A stretch of DNA of 64,000 nt from Clostridia bacterium (GCA_017399695.1 JAFQBK010000016.1:124001-188000); one strand, 5' to 3'. Positions 36,956-45,616 are shown, counted from the stretch's first letter. A program made the numbers and translations. The notes: generated by a model from the letters alone, not told the origin.

Positions 36956-38077
36956 TTAATCTCCAAAATTTATTACACGCCGCCTGGACCAGACGGATTG
37001 TACCAAGCCAATCGCTATAAAGTTCGTCAGAATTGACGAGCCTCCATAGCTCAAAAATGGAAGCGGAATACCCGTAACCGGCATTAAACCGATACACATA
37101 CAAATATTTTCAAACGTATGGAATAAATACATTGCCGCAATACCGATGCATATATACGTACCCATATCATTTTTTGCGTGCCTTGCCACATAAATACAAC
37201 GGCAGATTAAAACCAAAAGCAACGCTAAAACCAGAATTGTACCAATAAATCCAAATTCCTCACCAATGACACCATATATGAAGTCAGTATCCTTTTCCGG
37301 AAGCATACTCAGCTGATTTTGCGGTCCCTGCATATAGCCTCTGCCAAACACCTGACCGGAGCCTATCGCTATTTTAGACTGAATGACTTGAAATCCGGCC
37401 CCCGCAGGGTCAATCTCAGGATTCAAAAAGACTAAAATTCGGTTCTTCTGATAATCCGAAAGCAAAAACCATAAAAGCGGAAGCGATGCTGCTCCAACTC
37501 CAATTGCTGCAAGGAAATATTTATACGACACCCCTGCAACAAAAAGTATCATCAGAAACATGACCAGGAAAACCAGAGCTGTTCCCGTATCATTTTGCAA
37601 AATGACAAGCGCAAACAGGATGGCAAAATGCGCAAACAGAGCAAGAATGTTTCTAACAGAGTTAATATTCTCTTTTACTTTTGTTACATGCGTTGAAAAA
37701 GTAATCGCAAAGGCAATTTTCACAAGCTCTGACGGCTGAATGCCGACACTACCAATACGAATCCAACTGTTCGCACCCGTTTCTTCTTTTCCCATTCCAA
37801 AGAAAAGGACAAACAGCAAAATTATAATACTGCCAATGTAGATATATTTTGCGAATTCACTGTAGCTTTCATAGTCAATCCAAGTCAGGAAAAACATCAA
37901 ACCAATGCCCATAAGAGCGGCTACCGTCTGAACAATCATCTGGCGGGTACCGGCATCCTGACTGTATCCCGCAGAAAAGATTGCTACCATTCCAATAACC
38001 GCAAGAAAAAAAACAGTTAAAAGTAAAATATAGTCCAGCTTTTGAAAATAATTTTTCAAAGCACGCTTATTTATCAT
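36956..38077 (-). CDS. rodA: Peptidoglycan glycosyltransferase RodA
   Basis: SEDS-family wall polymerase with about ten transmembrane segments and about 373 residues, the RodA/FtsW length. Family motifs such as EFGFIGTILVL, the PVTGIPLPFLSYGGSS loop and the WIRIGSVGIQPSELVKIA segment are present. Pairing with a class B PBP is expected but none is nearby. The start is uncertain: ATG at 38077 or GTG at 38086; the ATG is preferred with GAAGTG upstream. Confidence 0.92.
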   Translation of the reverse strand: MINKRALKNYFQKLDYILLLTVFFLAVIGMVAIFSAGYSQDAGTRQMIVQTVAALMGIGLMFFLTWIDYESYSEFAKYIYIGSIIILLFVLFFGMGKEETGANSWIRIGSVGIQPSELVKIAFAITFSTHVTKVKENINSVRNILALFAHFAILFALVILQNDTGTALVFLVMFLMILFVAGVSYKYFLAAIGVGAASLPLLWFLLSDYQKNRILVFLNPEIDPAGAGFQVIQSKIAIGSGQVFGRGYMQGPQNQLSMLPEKDTDFIYGVIGEEFGFIGTILVLALLLVLICRCIYVARHAKNDMGTYICIGIAAMYLFHTFENICMCIGLMPVTGIPLPFLSYGGSSILTNFIAIGLVQSVWSRRRVINFGD

Positions 38078-38109
38078 CGATTTCACTTCATTTCATTTTT
38101 AATAATTAT

Positions 38110-38138
38110 ATTATACCAATCTTTTCTAAATCCGTAAA
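38110..38138 (-). promoter_or_regulatory. rodA promoter
   Basis: Minus strand: TTTACG (plus 38133-38138), 17-base spacer, TATAAT (38110-38115). Confidence 0.65.
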
Positions 38139-38167
38139 GAAAAAAATGTAAAATACAAAAAAATTTA

Positions 38168-38196
38168 TAGACTTTTTCTCTTTTTGGTTGTATAAT
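38168..38196 (+). promoter_or_regulatory. Promoter of the AraC regulator-pfl operon
   Basis: TAGACT at 38168-38173, a 17-base spacer, perfect TATAAT at 38191-38196. It is divergent from the rodA promoter. Confidence 0.55.
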
Positions 38197-38250
38197 AGAA
38201 AATAAGAAATTTCAACTGTTTTCATTCATTTTATAAAGGAGGTGGCACCC

Positions 38251-39168
38251 TTGCATCAACCAACCGGACAACTCCCAAAAGCATGGGAGGAACTGGTCGA
38301 TACCCTTTCATATATGCCTGCAATCGTTAAAACAATCGAGAAAATCCATGATTCTAGCTGGTCTATGACAGTTAACCGGCACGACCACTACGAAATGGCT
38401 TATATCAAAAAGGGAAATGCTGTTTATCAGATTGAGGGTATGGATGTCAATATGCCGCCCCACTCTATTATCATTATCAAACCCGGACGGGCGCATAAAT
38501 TTATTGTTAAGTCCGAAAGTTGCGAATTTATCGTTTTGAGCTTTAAGTTTAAGCCTACTGTAGATGACTTAAACAGTCACGTGTCCTTAAATGATTTTAT
38601 CGAGTATATCGAAGACGATGCCACCGGTGATTATATCCACTTAAAACTCAATAAGAAAAATGATATCATTCATGTAATGAATCGCATTCTTTTAGAGCGA
38701 ATGAAATATCAGGTCTGGGGCGATTTTTTGAGCTGTCTTTTGATTATGGAGCTCTTTGTTCTTCTCTCCCGAACCTTAAAGCAGGAATGGGAACAAAGTG
38801 CCAAAAACCGCAATCTAAAGCTTCACGAACTTTTAAATATTGCCAAGGAATATATCGATAATAACTACGCTAAAGAACTAACTCTTTCGCAGGTCGCTAA
38901 ATATATTTATTTGTCTGACAGCTATTTTGCGCATAGCTTTAAAGATAAATTCGGCATTAGTCCGAAAAGTTATCTTCTTAAGGTGCGTATCGAGGCAGCG
39001 AAGGAACTTCTCGAAAATACAGATACCCGCATTTATGATGTAGCACGTGCCGTCGGTTTTTCCAGTCAGCAAAGGTTTAACGATATTTTCAGGAAAAATA
39101 CCGGCGTAACACCACTCAAGTACAGGCAAAAAAGCAAATTAGAACGCATAAACAAAACAGACTATTAA
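38251..39168 (+). CDS. AraC family transcriptional regulator upstream of pflB
   Basis: About 305 residues: an N-terminal cupin-like sensor domain (about 45-130, with RHDHYEMAYIKKGN and PHSIIIIKPGRAH) and a C-terminal double helix-turn-helix (about 200-300, ending in the family motif VGFSSQQRFNDIFRKNTGVTP). The start is TTG at 38251, 8 bases after AAAGGAGG. It is 18 bases ahead of pflB on the same strand, so it probably regulates its own operon. The effector, perhaps a sugar or organic acid, is unknown. Confidence 0.85.
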   Translation: MHQPTGQLPKAWEELVDTLSYMPAIVKTIEKIHDSSWSMTVNRHDHYEMAYIKKGNAVYQIEGMDVNMPPHSIIIIKPGRAHKFIVKSESCEFIVLSFKFKPTVDDLNSHVSLNDFIEYIEDDATGDYIHLKLNKKNDIIHVMNRILLERMKYQVWGDFLSCLLIMELFVLLSRTLKQEWEQSAKNRNLKLHELLNIAKEYIDNNYAKELTLSQVAKYIYLSDSYFAHSFKDKFGISPKSYLLKVRIEAAKELLENTDTRIYDVARAVGFSSQQRFNDIFRKNTGVTPLKYRQKSKLERINKTDY

Positions 39169-39186
39169 ACACAAGGAGAACACATT

Positions 39187-41415
39187 ATGGAAAATGCATG
39201 GAGAGGTTTTATCGAAGGTAATTGGAATAAAAGCATTGATGTTCGGGACTTTATTCAAAAGAACTATACTCCTTATGAAGGAAACGAAAGTTTTTTGGCG
39301 GCTCCCACCGAACGCACGAAAAAATTAAATGATAAATACGAAAAATTGCACCGTTTGGAGCAGGAATGGGGCGGCGTTTTAGATATCGATACAAATACGG
39401 TCTCCTCTCTTTTGACACACAAACCGGGATATCTGGATAAAGAAAACGAAATTATTTTTGGCCTTCAGACAAATAAGGCATTAAAACGCTCTGTCAACCC
39501 GTTTGGCGGCATTCGCATGGCGGAGCAGGCATGTCGTGCGTATGGATATGAAATGTCCGATGAAATTAGGGAACAATTTTCTTATCGCACCACGCATAAT
39601 GACGGCGTATTTCGCGTATATACCGATGAAATGAGAAAAGTCCGCCACTATGGCGTAATCACTGGTCTTCCGGACTCTTACGGGCGCGGAAGAATTATCG
39701 GCGACTACCGTCGTGTTGCTCTATACGGCATAAACCGTTTAATTGAAGAAAAGAAGAAAGATAAAATTGCTTTGGGGAACAACACTATGGACGAAGAAAA
39801 CATTCGTCTCATTGAAGAGCTTTATCGCCAGATTGACTTTTTAGATAAGCTGAAGAAAATGGCCGCTGAATATGGCATCGACATTTCCCTGCCGGCTACC
39901 AATGCAAAGGAAGCGGTACAATGGACTTATTTCGCATATCTCGCTGCAATTAAAGAGCAAAATGGCGCTGCAATGTCACTGGGTCGTACCTCAACATTTT
40001 TAGATATTTATTTTGAAAGAGATTTGAAAGAAGGCACTCTTTCCGAGGAAGGTGCGCAAGAAATCATTGATGACTTTATCTTAAAGCTTCGTATGACCCG
40101 TCAATTACGCACACCGGAATATAATGAATTGTTTGCCGGTGACCCGAACTGGGTAACTGAATCCATTGCCGGTGTTGGCGAAGATGGTCGCAATATGGTT
40201 ACAAAAACATCGTATCGTTACCTGCATACCCTTTATAACTTAATGCCTGCTCCGGAACCGAATATGACGGTTTTATGGTCGCAGAATTTACCGGAAAACT
40301 TTAAGAAATACTGTGCAAAGGTTTCCATTGAGACCGACTCCATTCAGTACGAAAATGACGATTTGATGCGCGAACGTTATGGTGACGACTATGCAATTGC
40401 TTGTTGTGTTTCTGCAATGCGTGTAGGAAAACAGATGCAGTTCTTCGGTGCTCGTTGTAATATGGCAAAAGTCCTTTTGATGTCCTTAAACGGCGGACGC
40501 GATGAGATGTCCGGCACTCAAATTGGCCCGGAGGGCGAAACTGCTGAATGCAAGCCCTTAGTCTATGATGAGGTCATCAAAAACTTCAAAAAATATGTGG
40601 AATGGGTCAGCAAACTGTATGTAAACACAATGAACGTCATTCACCATATGCATGACAAATACGCTTACGAAAAGATTCAAATGGCGCTTCACGACACTGA
40701 GGTTGGTCGCTTTATGGCATTCGGTATGGCTGGTCTTTCCGTCGTCACCGACTCTTTGTCTGCGATTAAATACGCCAAAGTTACACCGATTAAAAATGAC
40801 GATGGCCTGATTGTGGATTTCTCTGTCGAGGGAGATTTCCCGAAATACGGAAACGACGATAACCGTGCGGATGAAATTGCTCGCTGGCTCTGTGACTACT
40901 TCATCGAAGAACTTAGAAAAACTCCAACATACAGAAATGCAGAGCACACTTTGTCAATTCTTACCATTACCTCAAATGTCGTTTATGGTAAGAAAACCGG
41001 TTCCACACCGGACGGACGCGAAAAAGGCAAGCCCTTTGCACCGGGTGCAAACCCAATGCACGGCCGCGACGCTTCCGGCGCTTTGGCTTCACTTAACTCA
41101 GTGGCAAAAATTCCATATGACTCCTGCCGTGACGGTGTATCCTGCACCTTTACAATTACGCCGGACACCATCGGAAAGTCTTTGGATGAACAGAAATCAA
41201 ATCTGGTTTCAGTCGTCGACGGTTATTTTGTGCAGAACTCACATCACTTAAATGTCAACGTATTAAATCGTGAGCAGCTGATTGATGCAATGGAGCATCC
41301 GGGAAAATATCCAAATTTAACAATTCGCGTATCCGGTTACGCAGTTAACTTCAATAATTTGAGCCGCAAACAGCAGGAAGAGGTAATTTCCAGAACATTC
41401 CACGAAAAAATGTAG
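39187..41415 (+). CDS. pflB: Formate C-acetyltransferase (pyruvate formate-lyase)
   Basis: Glycyl-radical enzyme of 742 residues that splits pyruvate and CoA into acetyl-CoA and formate under anaerobiosis. The adjacent catalytic cysteines are Cys406-Cys407 (AIACCVSAM) and the radical glycine is Gly717 in RVSGYAV near the C-terminus. The double cysteine marks true PFL rather than the diol dehydratase or choline lyase relatives. Its activase is the next gene. The preceding AraC-type gene suggests controlled expression. Confidence 0.97.
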   Translation: MENAWRGFIEGNWNKSIDVRDFIQKNYTPYEGNESFLAAPTERTKKLNDKYEKLHRLEQEWGGVLDIDTNTVSSLLTHKPGYLDKENEIIFGLQTNKALKRSVNPFGGIRMAEQACRAYGYEMSDEIREQFSYRTTHNDGVFRVYTDEMRKVRHYGVITGLPDSYGRGRIIGDYRRVALYGINRLIEEKKKDKIALGNNTMDEENIRLIEELYRQIDFLDKLKKMAAEYGIDISLPATNAKEAVQWTYFAYLAAIKEQNGAAMSLGRTSTFLDIYFERDLKEGTLSEEGAQEIIDDFILKLRMTRQLRTPEYNELFAGDPNWVTESIAGVGEDGRNMVTKTSYRYLHTLYNLMPAPEPNMTVLWSQNLPENFKKYCAKVSIETDSIQYENDDLMRERYGDDYAIACCVSAMRVGKQMQFFGARCNMAKVLLMSLNGGRDEMSGTQIGPEGETAECKPLVYDEVIKNFKKYVEWVSKLYVNTMNVIHHMHDKYAYEKIQMALHDTEVGRFMAFGMAGLSVVTDSLSAIKYAKVTPIKNDDGLIVDFSVEGDFPKYGNDDNRADEIARWLCDYFIEELRKTPTYRNAEHTLSILTITSNVVYGKKTGSTPDGREKGKPFAPGANPMHGRDASGALASLNSVAKIPYDSCRDGVSCTFTITPDTIGKSLDEQKSNLVSVVDGYFVQNSHHLNVNVLNREQLIDAMEHPGKYPNLTIRVSGYAVNFNNLSRKQQEEVISRTFHEKM

Positions 41416-41429
41416 TGTGGTGTAATGAA

Positions 41430-42158
41430 ATGAATGATATTAAAAAGCAAAACGGAGCCCTTTGTGGCTCCGTTCATTCCTTTGAAACGCTCGGTGCTTT
41501 AGACGGTCCGGGGATGCGTACGGTCGTCTTTCTTTCCGGTTGTCCGATGCGTTGTCGCTACTGTCATAATCCGGATACCTGGGAGAAAAACGAAAAAGAA
41601 GTTATGACCGCCAGCGAAGTGTTTCAAAAAATCAAACGGATGAAGCCCTATTTTGGTAAAAGCGGCGGTATCACCCTTTCCGGCGGCGAACCCCTGTTGC
41701 AAACAGAGTTTGCTACCGAAGTTTTTCGTCTGTGCAAAGAAGATAGGATTCACACCGCATTAGACACCTCCGGTGCGATAGTTACGGAACAGACAGAATC
41801 TTTACTAAAGCTAACGGACCTTGTTATCTGCGATATCAAGCATACTGATCAAGATGCCTTCCTTGACTTGACGTCGTATCCTATGGATTCTCTTTTATCC
41901 TTTTTGGAGTTGTGTAAAAGATTAAACAAGCGATTATGGATTCGACAGGTTATTGTTCCTGGCATCACTGACAATCAAGAAAACATTCTTAAACTGAAAG
42001 ATATGGCAAAAAAATACGACGCTGAAAAAATTGAACTTCTCCCCTATCATTCCCATGGCGTATATAAATGGGAATCGCTTGGTATCCCGTACACACTTTA
42101 TGGGACAAAATCTCCAACAGAGGAAGAAATGAAGCAGTTAAACGAACTGCTAAAATAA
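41430..42158 (+). CDS. pflA: Pyruvate formate-lyase activating enzyme
   Basis: Radical-SAM enzyme of about 242 residues that installs the glycyl radical on PflB. The cluster motif CPMRCRYCHNP and SGGEPLLQ are present. The start is taken as ATG at 41430; a GTG at 41415 overlaps the pflB stop by one base and would add five residues. The ribosome site is weak, so coupling to pflB translation is likely. The transcript ends at a strong bidirectional terminator. Confidence 0.96.
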   Translation: MNDIKKQNGALCGSVHSFETLGALDGPGMRTVVFLSGCPMRCRYCHNPDTWEKNEKEVMTASEVFQKIKRMKPYFGKSGGITLSGGEPLLQTEFATEVFRLCKEDRIHTALDTSGAIVTEQTESLLKLTDLVICDIKHTDQDAFLDLTSYPMDSLLSFLELCKRLNKRLWIRQVIVPGITDNQENILKLKDMAKKYDAEKIELLPYHSHGVYKWESLGIPYTLYGTKSPTEEEMKQLNELLK

Positions 42159-42188
42159 AAGAGCTACGGCATTGCCGTAGCTCTTTTA
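42156..42188. terminator. Bidirectional terminator between pflA and putP
   Basis: Perfect 15-base stem: TAAAAGAGCTACGGC (42156-42170), loop ATT, and its complement (42174-42188). Confidence 0.9.
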
Positions 42189-42202
42189 TTGATGAAAATA
42201 TA

Positions 42203-43723
42203 TTATTCGTCATTATTCTTATCCGTTGCACGATCAAAAATTGCTTCAACTTCCGCAGAAGGTTTCTTATCAATCAAAGAAACAACTACACAGAAGATAA
42301 AGCCAACGATAAACGCAGGTAAGATCTCAAATATATTCGTAATCGGCTTTAAGTAAATCAGCCAAAGAATATCTACCAAAGCACCGGAAATAATACCAGC
42401 AAGCGCACCTTTATAGGTCATACGCTTCCAGAACAGTGAAAGAATAACAACCGGTCCAAATGCGCCTCCGAAAAGTCCCCATGCATTTTCAACCATATTC
42501 ATAATTGCCTGTGCGCCGGAACCGCCGTTATTTGCAACAAAAAACGCGATAATACTAACGATAATAACAACGATTCTTCCAACCCATAGCGTTTCTTTAT
42601 CAGAGGCTGTTTTTCTAAAAATAGGCTTATAGATATCGCTTGTAAAGGATGAAGATGCGACCAAAAGCTGTGAATCAGCTGTAGACATAGAAGCCGCAAT
42701 AATTGCCGCAAGCAGGATACCGGCAATAAAACCGGGGAAAAGCTTGCGCGCCAGCACGATAAATACCATTTCCTGCTGACCGTTCGGCAACAGTTCTGCG
42801 CCGACAACCATTCTGCCGAAATATGCAATCAAAATTGCTGCAAGCAAAGAAATTACAACCCAAACACAAGCAACAACCGCAGACTTTTTCACCATGCTCG
42901 GCTTTTTGATGGCCATAAAACGAACCAAAATGTGCGGCATACCGAAATAGCCAAGACCCCACGCAAGACCACTGACAATATCCTGCCAACTTGCGCCAAA
43001 AAGATTCGTCGTGAAACTATAGGTCTCATCTCCAACAACAAACACCTGCGAAAGTGTGTTCGTGTCAAGTTGCATCGTAGTTGCAATAACGATCGGAACT
43101 AAAAGGAGTGCTGCAAGCATCAGAAGCCCCTGGAAAAAGTCTGTCCAGCAAACTGCTTTATAGCCACCGAGGAATGTATAAACCAAAATGATAATCGCAA
43201 AAATACCCATAGCTAAAGAGCCGTCTACTACTGCCGGGTCGGGATTTAAGTCAAGTTGTGGAAATAGCTGGATAAATACCTTAGCGCCTGCGGAAAAAGC
43301 AGATGCAACATAAATAGTAAAGCTGATTAAAAATACGATCGCACAAATAATTTTCAGTGCAGGATTAGTTGTTGCAAAGCGATTGGAAAGATACTGCGGA
43401 AATGTAATTGCATCTCCGGATGCCAAAGAAAACTTTCTCAATCTTTTCGCGATGAAAATCCAGTTTAGAATTGTACCGATGGCAAGACCAATACCAATCC
43501 AGGCTTTACCTAAACCAAACGCCAGAATACTACCCGGAAGGCCCATTAAAAGCCATGCGCTCATGTCAGACGCTTGTGCACTCATTGCTGTAACCCATGG
43601 CCCCATCTGGCGACCACCCAAAAAATAATCTTTTTCGCCCTTATTTTTTGATGCAATAAAAAAGAAAATACCAATTCCAAGCATTGCCACAAAATACAAA
43701 ATAAATGCAATAATTTCGCCCAT
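42203..43723 (-). CDS. putP: Sodium/proline symporter
   Basis: Sodium:solute symporter of 506 residues with about 13 transmembrane helices. The N-terminal segment with GGRQMGPWVTAMSAQASDMSAWLLMGLPG and the later MSTADSQLLVASSSFTSDIY region match the PutP subgroup. Proline uptake may supply nitrogen, Stickland substrate or osmoprotection. It has its own promoter and a GAGGGGGAA ribosome site and stands alone. Confidence 0.92.
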   Translation of the reverse strand: MGEIIAFILYFVAMLGIGIFFFIASKNKGEKDYFLGGRQMGPWVTAMSAQASDMSAWLLMGLPGSILAFGLGKAWIGIGLAIGTILNWIFIAKRLRKFSLASGDAITFPQYLSNRFATTNPALKIICAIVFLISFTIYVASAFSAGAKVFIQLFPQLDLNPDPAVVDGSLAMGIFAIIILVYTFLGGYKAVCWTDFFQGLLMLAALLLVPIVIATTMQLDTNTLSQVFVVGDETYSFTTNLFGASWQDIVSGLAWGLGYFGMPHILVRFMAIKKPSMVKKSAVVACVWVVISLLAAILIAYFGRMVVGAELLPNGQQEMVFIVLARKLFPGFIAGILLAAIIAASMSTADSQLLVASSSFTSDIYKPIFRKTASDKETLWVGRIVVIIVSIIAFFVANNGGSGAQAIMNMVENAWGLFGGAFGPVVILSLFWKRMTYKGALAGIISGALVDILWLIYLKPITNIFEILPAFIVGFIFCVVVSLIDKKPSAEVEAIFDRATDKNNDE

Positions 43724-43755
43724 TGAAGTTCCCCCTCAAAAATTAATTAATAATT

Positions 43756-43784
43756 ATTATAACACACTCCGAAAGGCATTTCAA
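43756..43784 (-). promoter_or_regulatory. putP promoter
   Basis: Minus strand: TTGAAA (plus 43779-43784), 17-base spacer, TATAAT (43756-43761). Confidence 0.75.
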
Positions 43785-43864
43785 GAAAATTATATTTTTT
43801 ATATCAAATAGCATAAAAACAGAAAAGATGAGCATCCTATCTAAAAAAAAGAAAAGGTGTTAAC

Positions 43865-44584
43865 ATGTTAATTATTTTCATTCGCACACTGATATTATAC
43901 ATATTGGTTGTTTTGGCGCTTCGCATGATGGGCAAGCGTCAAATCGGCCAATTGCAGCCCTCGGAGTTAGTGATTGCAATGATGATATCGGAGCTTGCCT
44001 GTATTCCAATGGAAAATGTCGGCACACCGATTGTCAACGGCGTCATTCCCATTTTTACGTTGATTATCGCCGAAGCGGCATTTTCTTTTTTAACCTTAAA
44101 AAGCAAAAAAATCAGAAAAATCATTTCCGGAACGCCGACAATCCTGATTGAGAAAGGTCGCGTACTCGAAAAAGAAATGGAACGGCTTCGTTTTAATATC
44201 GATGATTTAATGGAAGAGCTTCGTTCCAGTGGATATGCAAATCTTTTAGATGTGGAATATGCAATCATCGAAACCAATGGAATGCTCAGCATAATTCCCA
44301 AATCATCAAAACGGCCCGTAACCCCTGCTGATATGGAACTTGTAACAGAATATGAAGGTCTCCCCTTTTTGCTGGTTGCTGATGGTGTCATCAACAGAAT
44401 GGCATTAAAAAGCGCTCAACTTGATGAAGAATGGCTCTATGAAAAATTATCTGAATTCGACATTGACAAGATTGAGGATGTTTTCATAGCCTGCCTTGAT
44501 ACTTCGGGAAATTTATTTGTACAACGAAAATATAAAAAAGAGGAACAACAAAAGAAACAAAAATCTAAACGGAGGAAAAAATGA
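43865..44584 (+). CDS. DUF421/YetF-type membrane protein
   Basis: Protein of 239 residues with three N-terminal transmembrane helices (about 2-20, 34-52 and 57-75) and a cytoplasmic domain of two similar halves, as in YetF/YdfS/YkjA of Bacillus. RMMGKRQIGQLQPSELVIAMMISELA is the conserved core; the C-terminus is a lysine-rich tail. Relatives are linked to spore germinant response, but the function is not established. It overlaps the next gene by four bases (ATGA). Confidence 0.88.
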   Translation: MLIIFIRTLILYILVVLALRMMGKRQIGQLQPSELVIAMMISELACIPMENVGTPIVNGVIPIFTLIIAEAAFSFLTLKSKKIRKIISGTPTILIEKGRVLEKEMERLRFNIDDLMEELRSSGYANLLDVEYAIIETNGMLSIIPKSSKRPVTPADMELVTEYEGLPFLLVADGVINRMALKSAQLDEEWLYEKLSEFDIDKIEDVFIACLDTSGNLFVQRKYKKEEQQKKQKSKRRKK

Positions 44585-44961
44585 AAACCTTTATAGGCGC
44601 GATGCTAACTTTTTTTCTGATTATTTTAGGTGTACAATTTTATATTCATAAAACAAACGATGCTTGTGAGACACTCGCTACGCTCACAGATAAAATGACC
44701 GAAGCCGCCGTCAGGAAGGATTGGAATGCTTTTAAAGATGAATTTTTAGTTTTTGACTCACAATGGAAGTCGACAAGCCGCTGGTTTTCCTGCTTTATTT
44801 ATCACAAAGATATAGATTTCGTTGAAGAAGCCCTAAAAGAACTCGAAATTTATATGCGCTATCAAGATGCAGAACGAGCTGCGACAAAAACAAATGTTTT
44901 ATCTGTATTTTTAAGGAAGCTTCCGGAGAACGAACGACTGACGATCGAAAACATTTTATAA
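44581..44961 (+). CDS. DUF4363 family protein
   Basis: Protein of 126 residues: one N-terminal transmembrane helix (about 3-20) and an all-helical outside domain with conserved aromatic residues (WKSTSRWFSCFIYHKDID). It is translationally coupled to the YetF-type gene, a pairing frequent in Clostridia, suggesting one membrane complex. Function unknown. It is followed by the 416-bp structured intergenic region. Confidence 0.85.
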   Translation: MKTFIGAMLTFFLIILGVQFYIHKTNDACETLATLTDKMTEAAVRKDWNAFKDEFLVFDSQWKSTSRWFSCFIYHKDIDFVEEALKELEIYMRYQDAERAATKTNVLSVFLRKLPENERLTIENIL

Positions 44962-45001
44962 AAAGAACCAAATGTATATGAAATGCATAAGATGAAGTAT
45001 A

Positions 45002-45015
45002 TCGGCTTAAGCCGA
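45002..45015. repeat. 14-bp palindrome at the left end of the 278-bp element
   Basis: TCGGCTTAAGCCGA, a perfect palindrome straddling the left terminal repeat. In RNA it could form a local 5-bp hairpin that competes with the long-range end pairing. Confidence 0.6.
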
Positions 45016-45285
45016 GGGGAATCTAACTTCACAAGGTTTTAAAATACAAATTTCGCGTAATACTGTGGATAATTTCGTGAATATACGCCGGTATTATCCA
45101 CAAAATTATCCTTCTCTTCCATTGAAATTTGTTATCTTAAAACTCTTCGACCTTAAACGCAGAGAAATTTAGCGCATTTTTAATGCGGAGGACGAAGATA
45201 GGCTGGCGCCTTTCGAGGACGACAAATCAAAAAGGTGCAAATTGATCAAGTATAAGGCTTATGAAGTTCGATTCCCCTCGGCTTA
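45008..45285 (+). ncRNA. 278-base element with 28-base terminal inverted repeats: candidate structured RNA or MITE
   Basis: Bases 45008-45035 and 45258-45285 are complementary at 26 of 28 positions: 16 paired, one mismatch, 7 paired, one mismatch, 3 paired. Internal pairing is visible: a 10-base hairpin (45064-45073 with 45093-45102), TCTTCGACC (45144-45152) with GGACGAAGA (45190-45198) around one mismatch, enclosing CGCATT/AATGCG (45173-45178, 45182-45187). GAGGACGA occurs twice (45188-45195, 45215-45222). No coding frame is credible. It does not match my knowledge of tmRNA, RNase P or SRP RNA. TA at both ends also fits an IS630-type MITE. Strand is inferred from neighbours. Confidence 0.5.
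45064..45102. promoter_or_regulatory. Inverted pair of perfect DnaA-box sequences
   Basis: TGTGGATAA (45064-45072) and TTATCCACA (45094-45102) each match the DnaA box consensus exactly, on opposite strands, 30 bp apart start to start. A weaker TTATCCTTC follows at 45106. The same bases form the 10-base internal hairpin of the element, so the match may come from RNA structure instead. No dnaA or dnaN is nearby, so this is not a typical oriC. Confidence 0.45.
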
Positions 45286-45301
45286 TGGCATGCCATAGCC
45301 G
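45279..45301. repeat. Palindromic hairpin at the right end of the 278-bp element
   Basis: TATGGCATGCCATA (45284-45297) is a perfect 14-bp palindrome flanked by CGGC and GCCG. The hairpin uses seven bases that also belong to the right terminal repeat, so the local and long-range pairings exclude each other. Confidence 0.6.
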
Positions 45302-45308
45302 TTCATAT

Positions 45309-45353
45309 AAATGAGGGAGCGGAGACTCATATTCTCCGTTCCTACCCTCATTT
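45309..45353 (+). promoter_or_regulatory. Nested hairpin in the leader of the Cys-rich protein gene
   Basis: AAATGAGGG (45309-45317) pairs with CCCTCATTT (45345-45353) and encloses CGGAGA/TCTCCG (45320-45325, 45333-45338). No strong T tract follows, so it is a weak terminator at best and more likely a leader structure 25 bases before the start codon. Confidence 0.6.
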
Positions 45354-45377
45354 ACTCATGCTATATGGGAGGATCAG

Positions 45378-45536
45378 ATGACAAATATCAACTGTACGAA
45401 AAATTGCCTGTATCAGGAAGATGGAAAGTGTTGTTATGACTGTGTGGAATCTCAAAATAACAGTCAAAATGCAGCCATTGACACAGAATGTCTGTATTTT
45501 CGCGAAAATATAAAAATAAAACAAAATAAGGCTTAG
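45378..45536 (+). CDS. 52-residue cysteine-rich protein
   Basis: Starts MTNINCTKNC and has six cysteines at residues 6, 10, 18, 19, 22 and 38, in a CxxxC...CCxxC...C pattern. This resembles the small clostridial Cys-rich proteins often mis-annotated as hydroxymyristoyl-ACP dehydratase, related to DUF1540-like proteins that probably bind metal. GGGAGG lies 7 bases before the ATG, supporting translation. Its own terminator follows directly. The long structured leader suggests regulation. Function unknown. Confidence 0.75.
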   Translation: MTNINCTKNCLYQEDGKCCYDCVESQNNSQNAAIDTECLYFRENIKIKQNKA

Positions 45537-45539
45537 CAC

Positions 45540-45568
45540 ATACGCAAAATTGTTTTGCGTATTTTTTT
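45540..45568 (+). terminator. Terminator of the Cys-rich protein gene
   Basis: ATACGCAAAA (45540-45549), loop TTG, TTTTGCGTAT (45553-45562), then T7. An outer AGCACAT/ATGTGCT pair extends it. Confidence 0.9.
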
Positions 45569-45616
45569 ATGTGCTGTGGCTAAACTAACATTAACTATGA
45601 AAACAGGAGTGATTGT

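Noticed and set aside
44962..45377. Chromosomal replication origin
   Set aside because: Only two strict DnaA boxes, no dnaA/dnaN/parB neighbours and no clear AT-rich unwinding tract; kept only as a DnaA-binding candidate.
45569..45616. Rex-type operator upstream of adhE
   Set aside because: I looked for TTGTTAA or TTGTGAA inverted repeats; the segment has only a loose TAAACTAACATTAAC stretch that does not fit.
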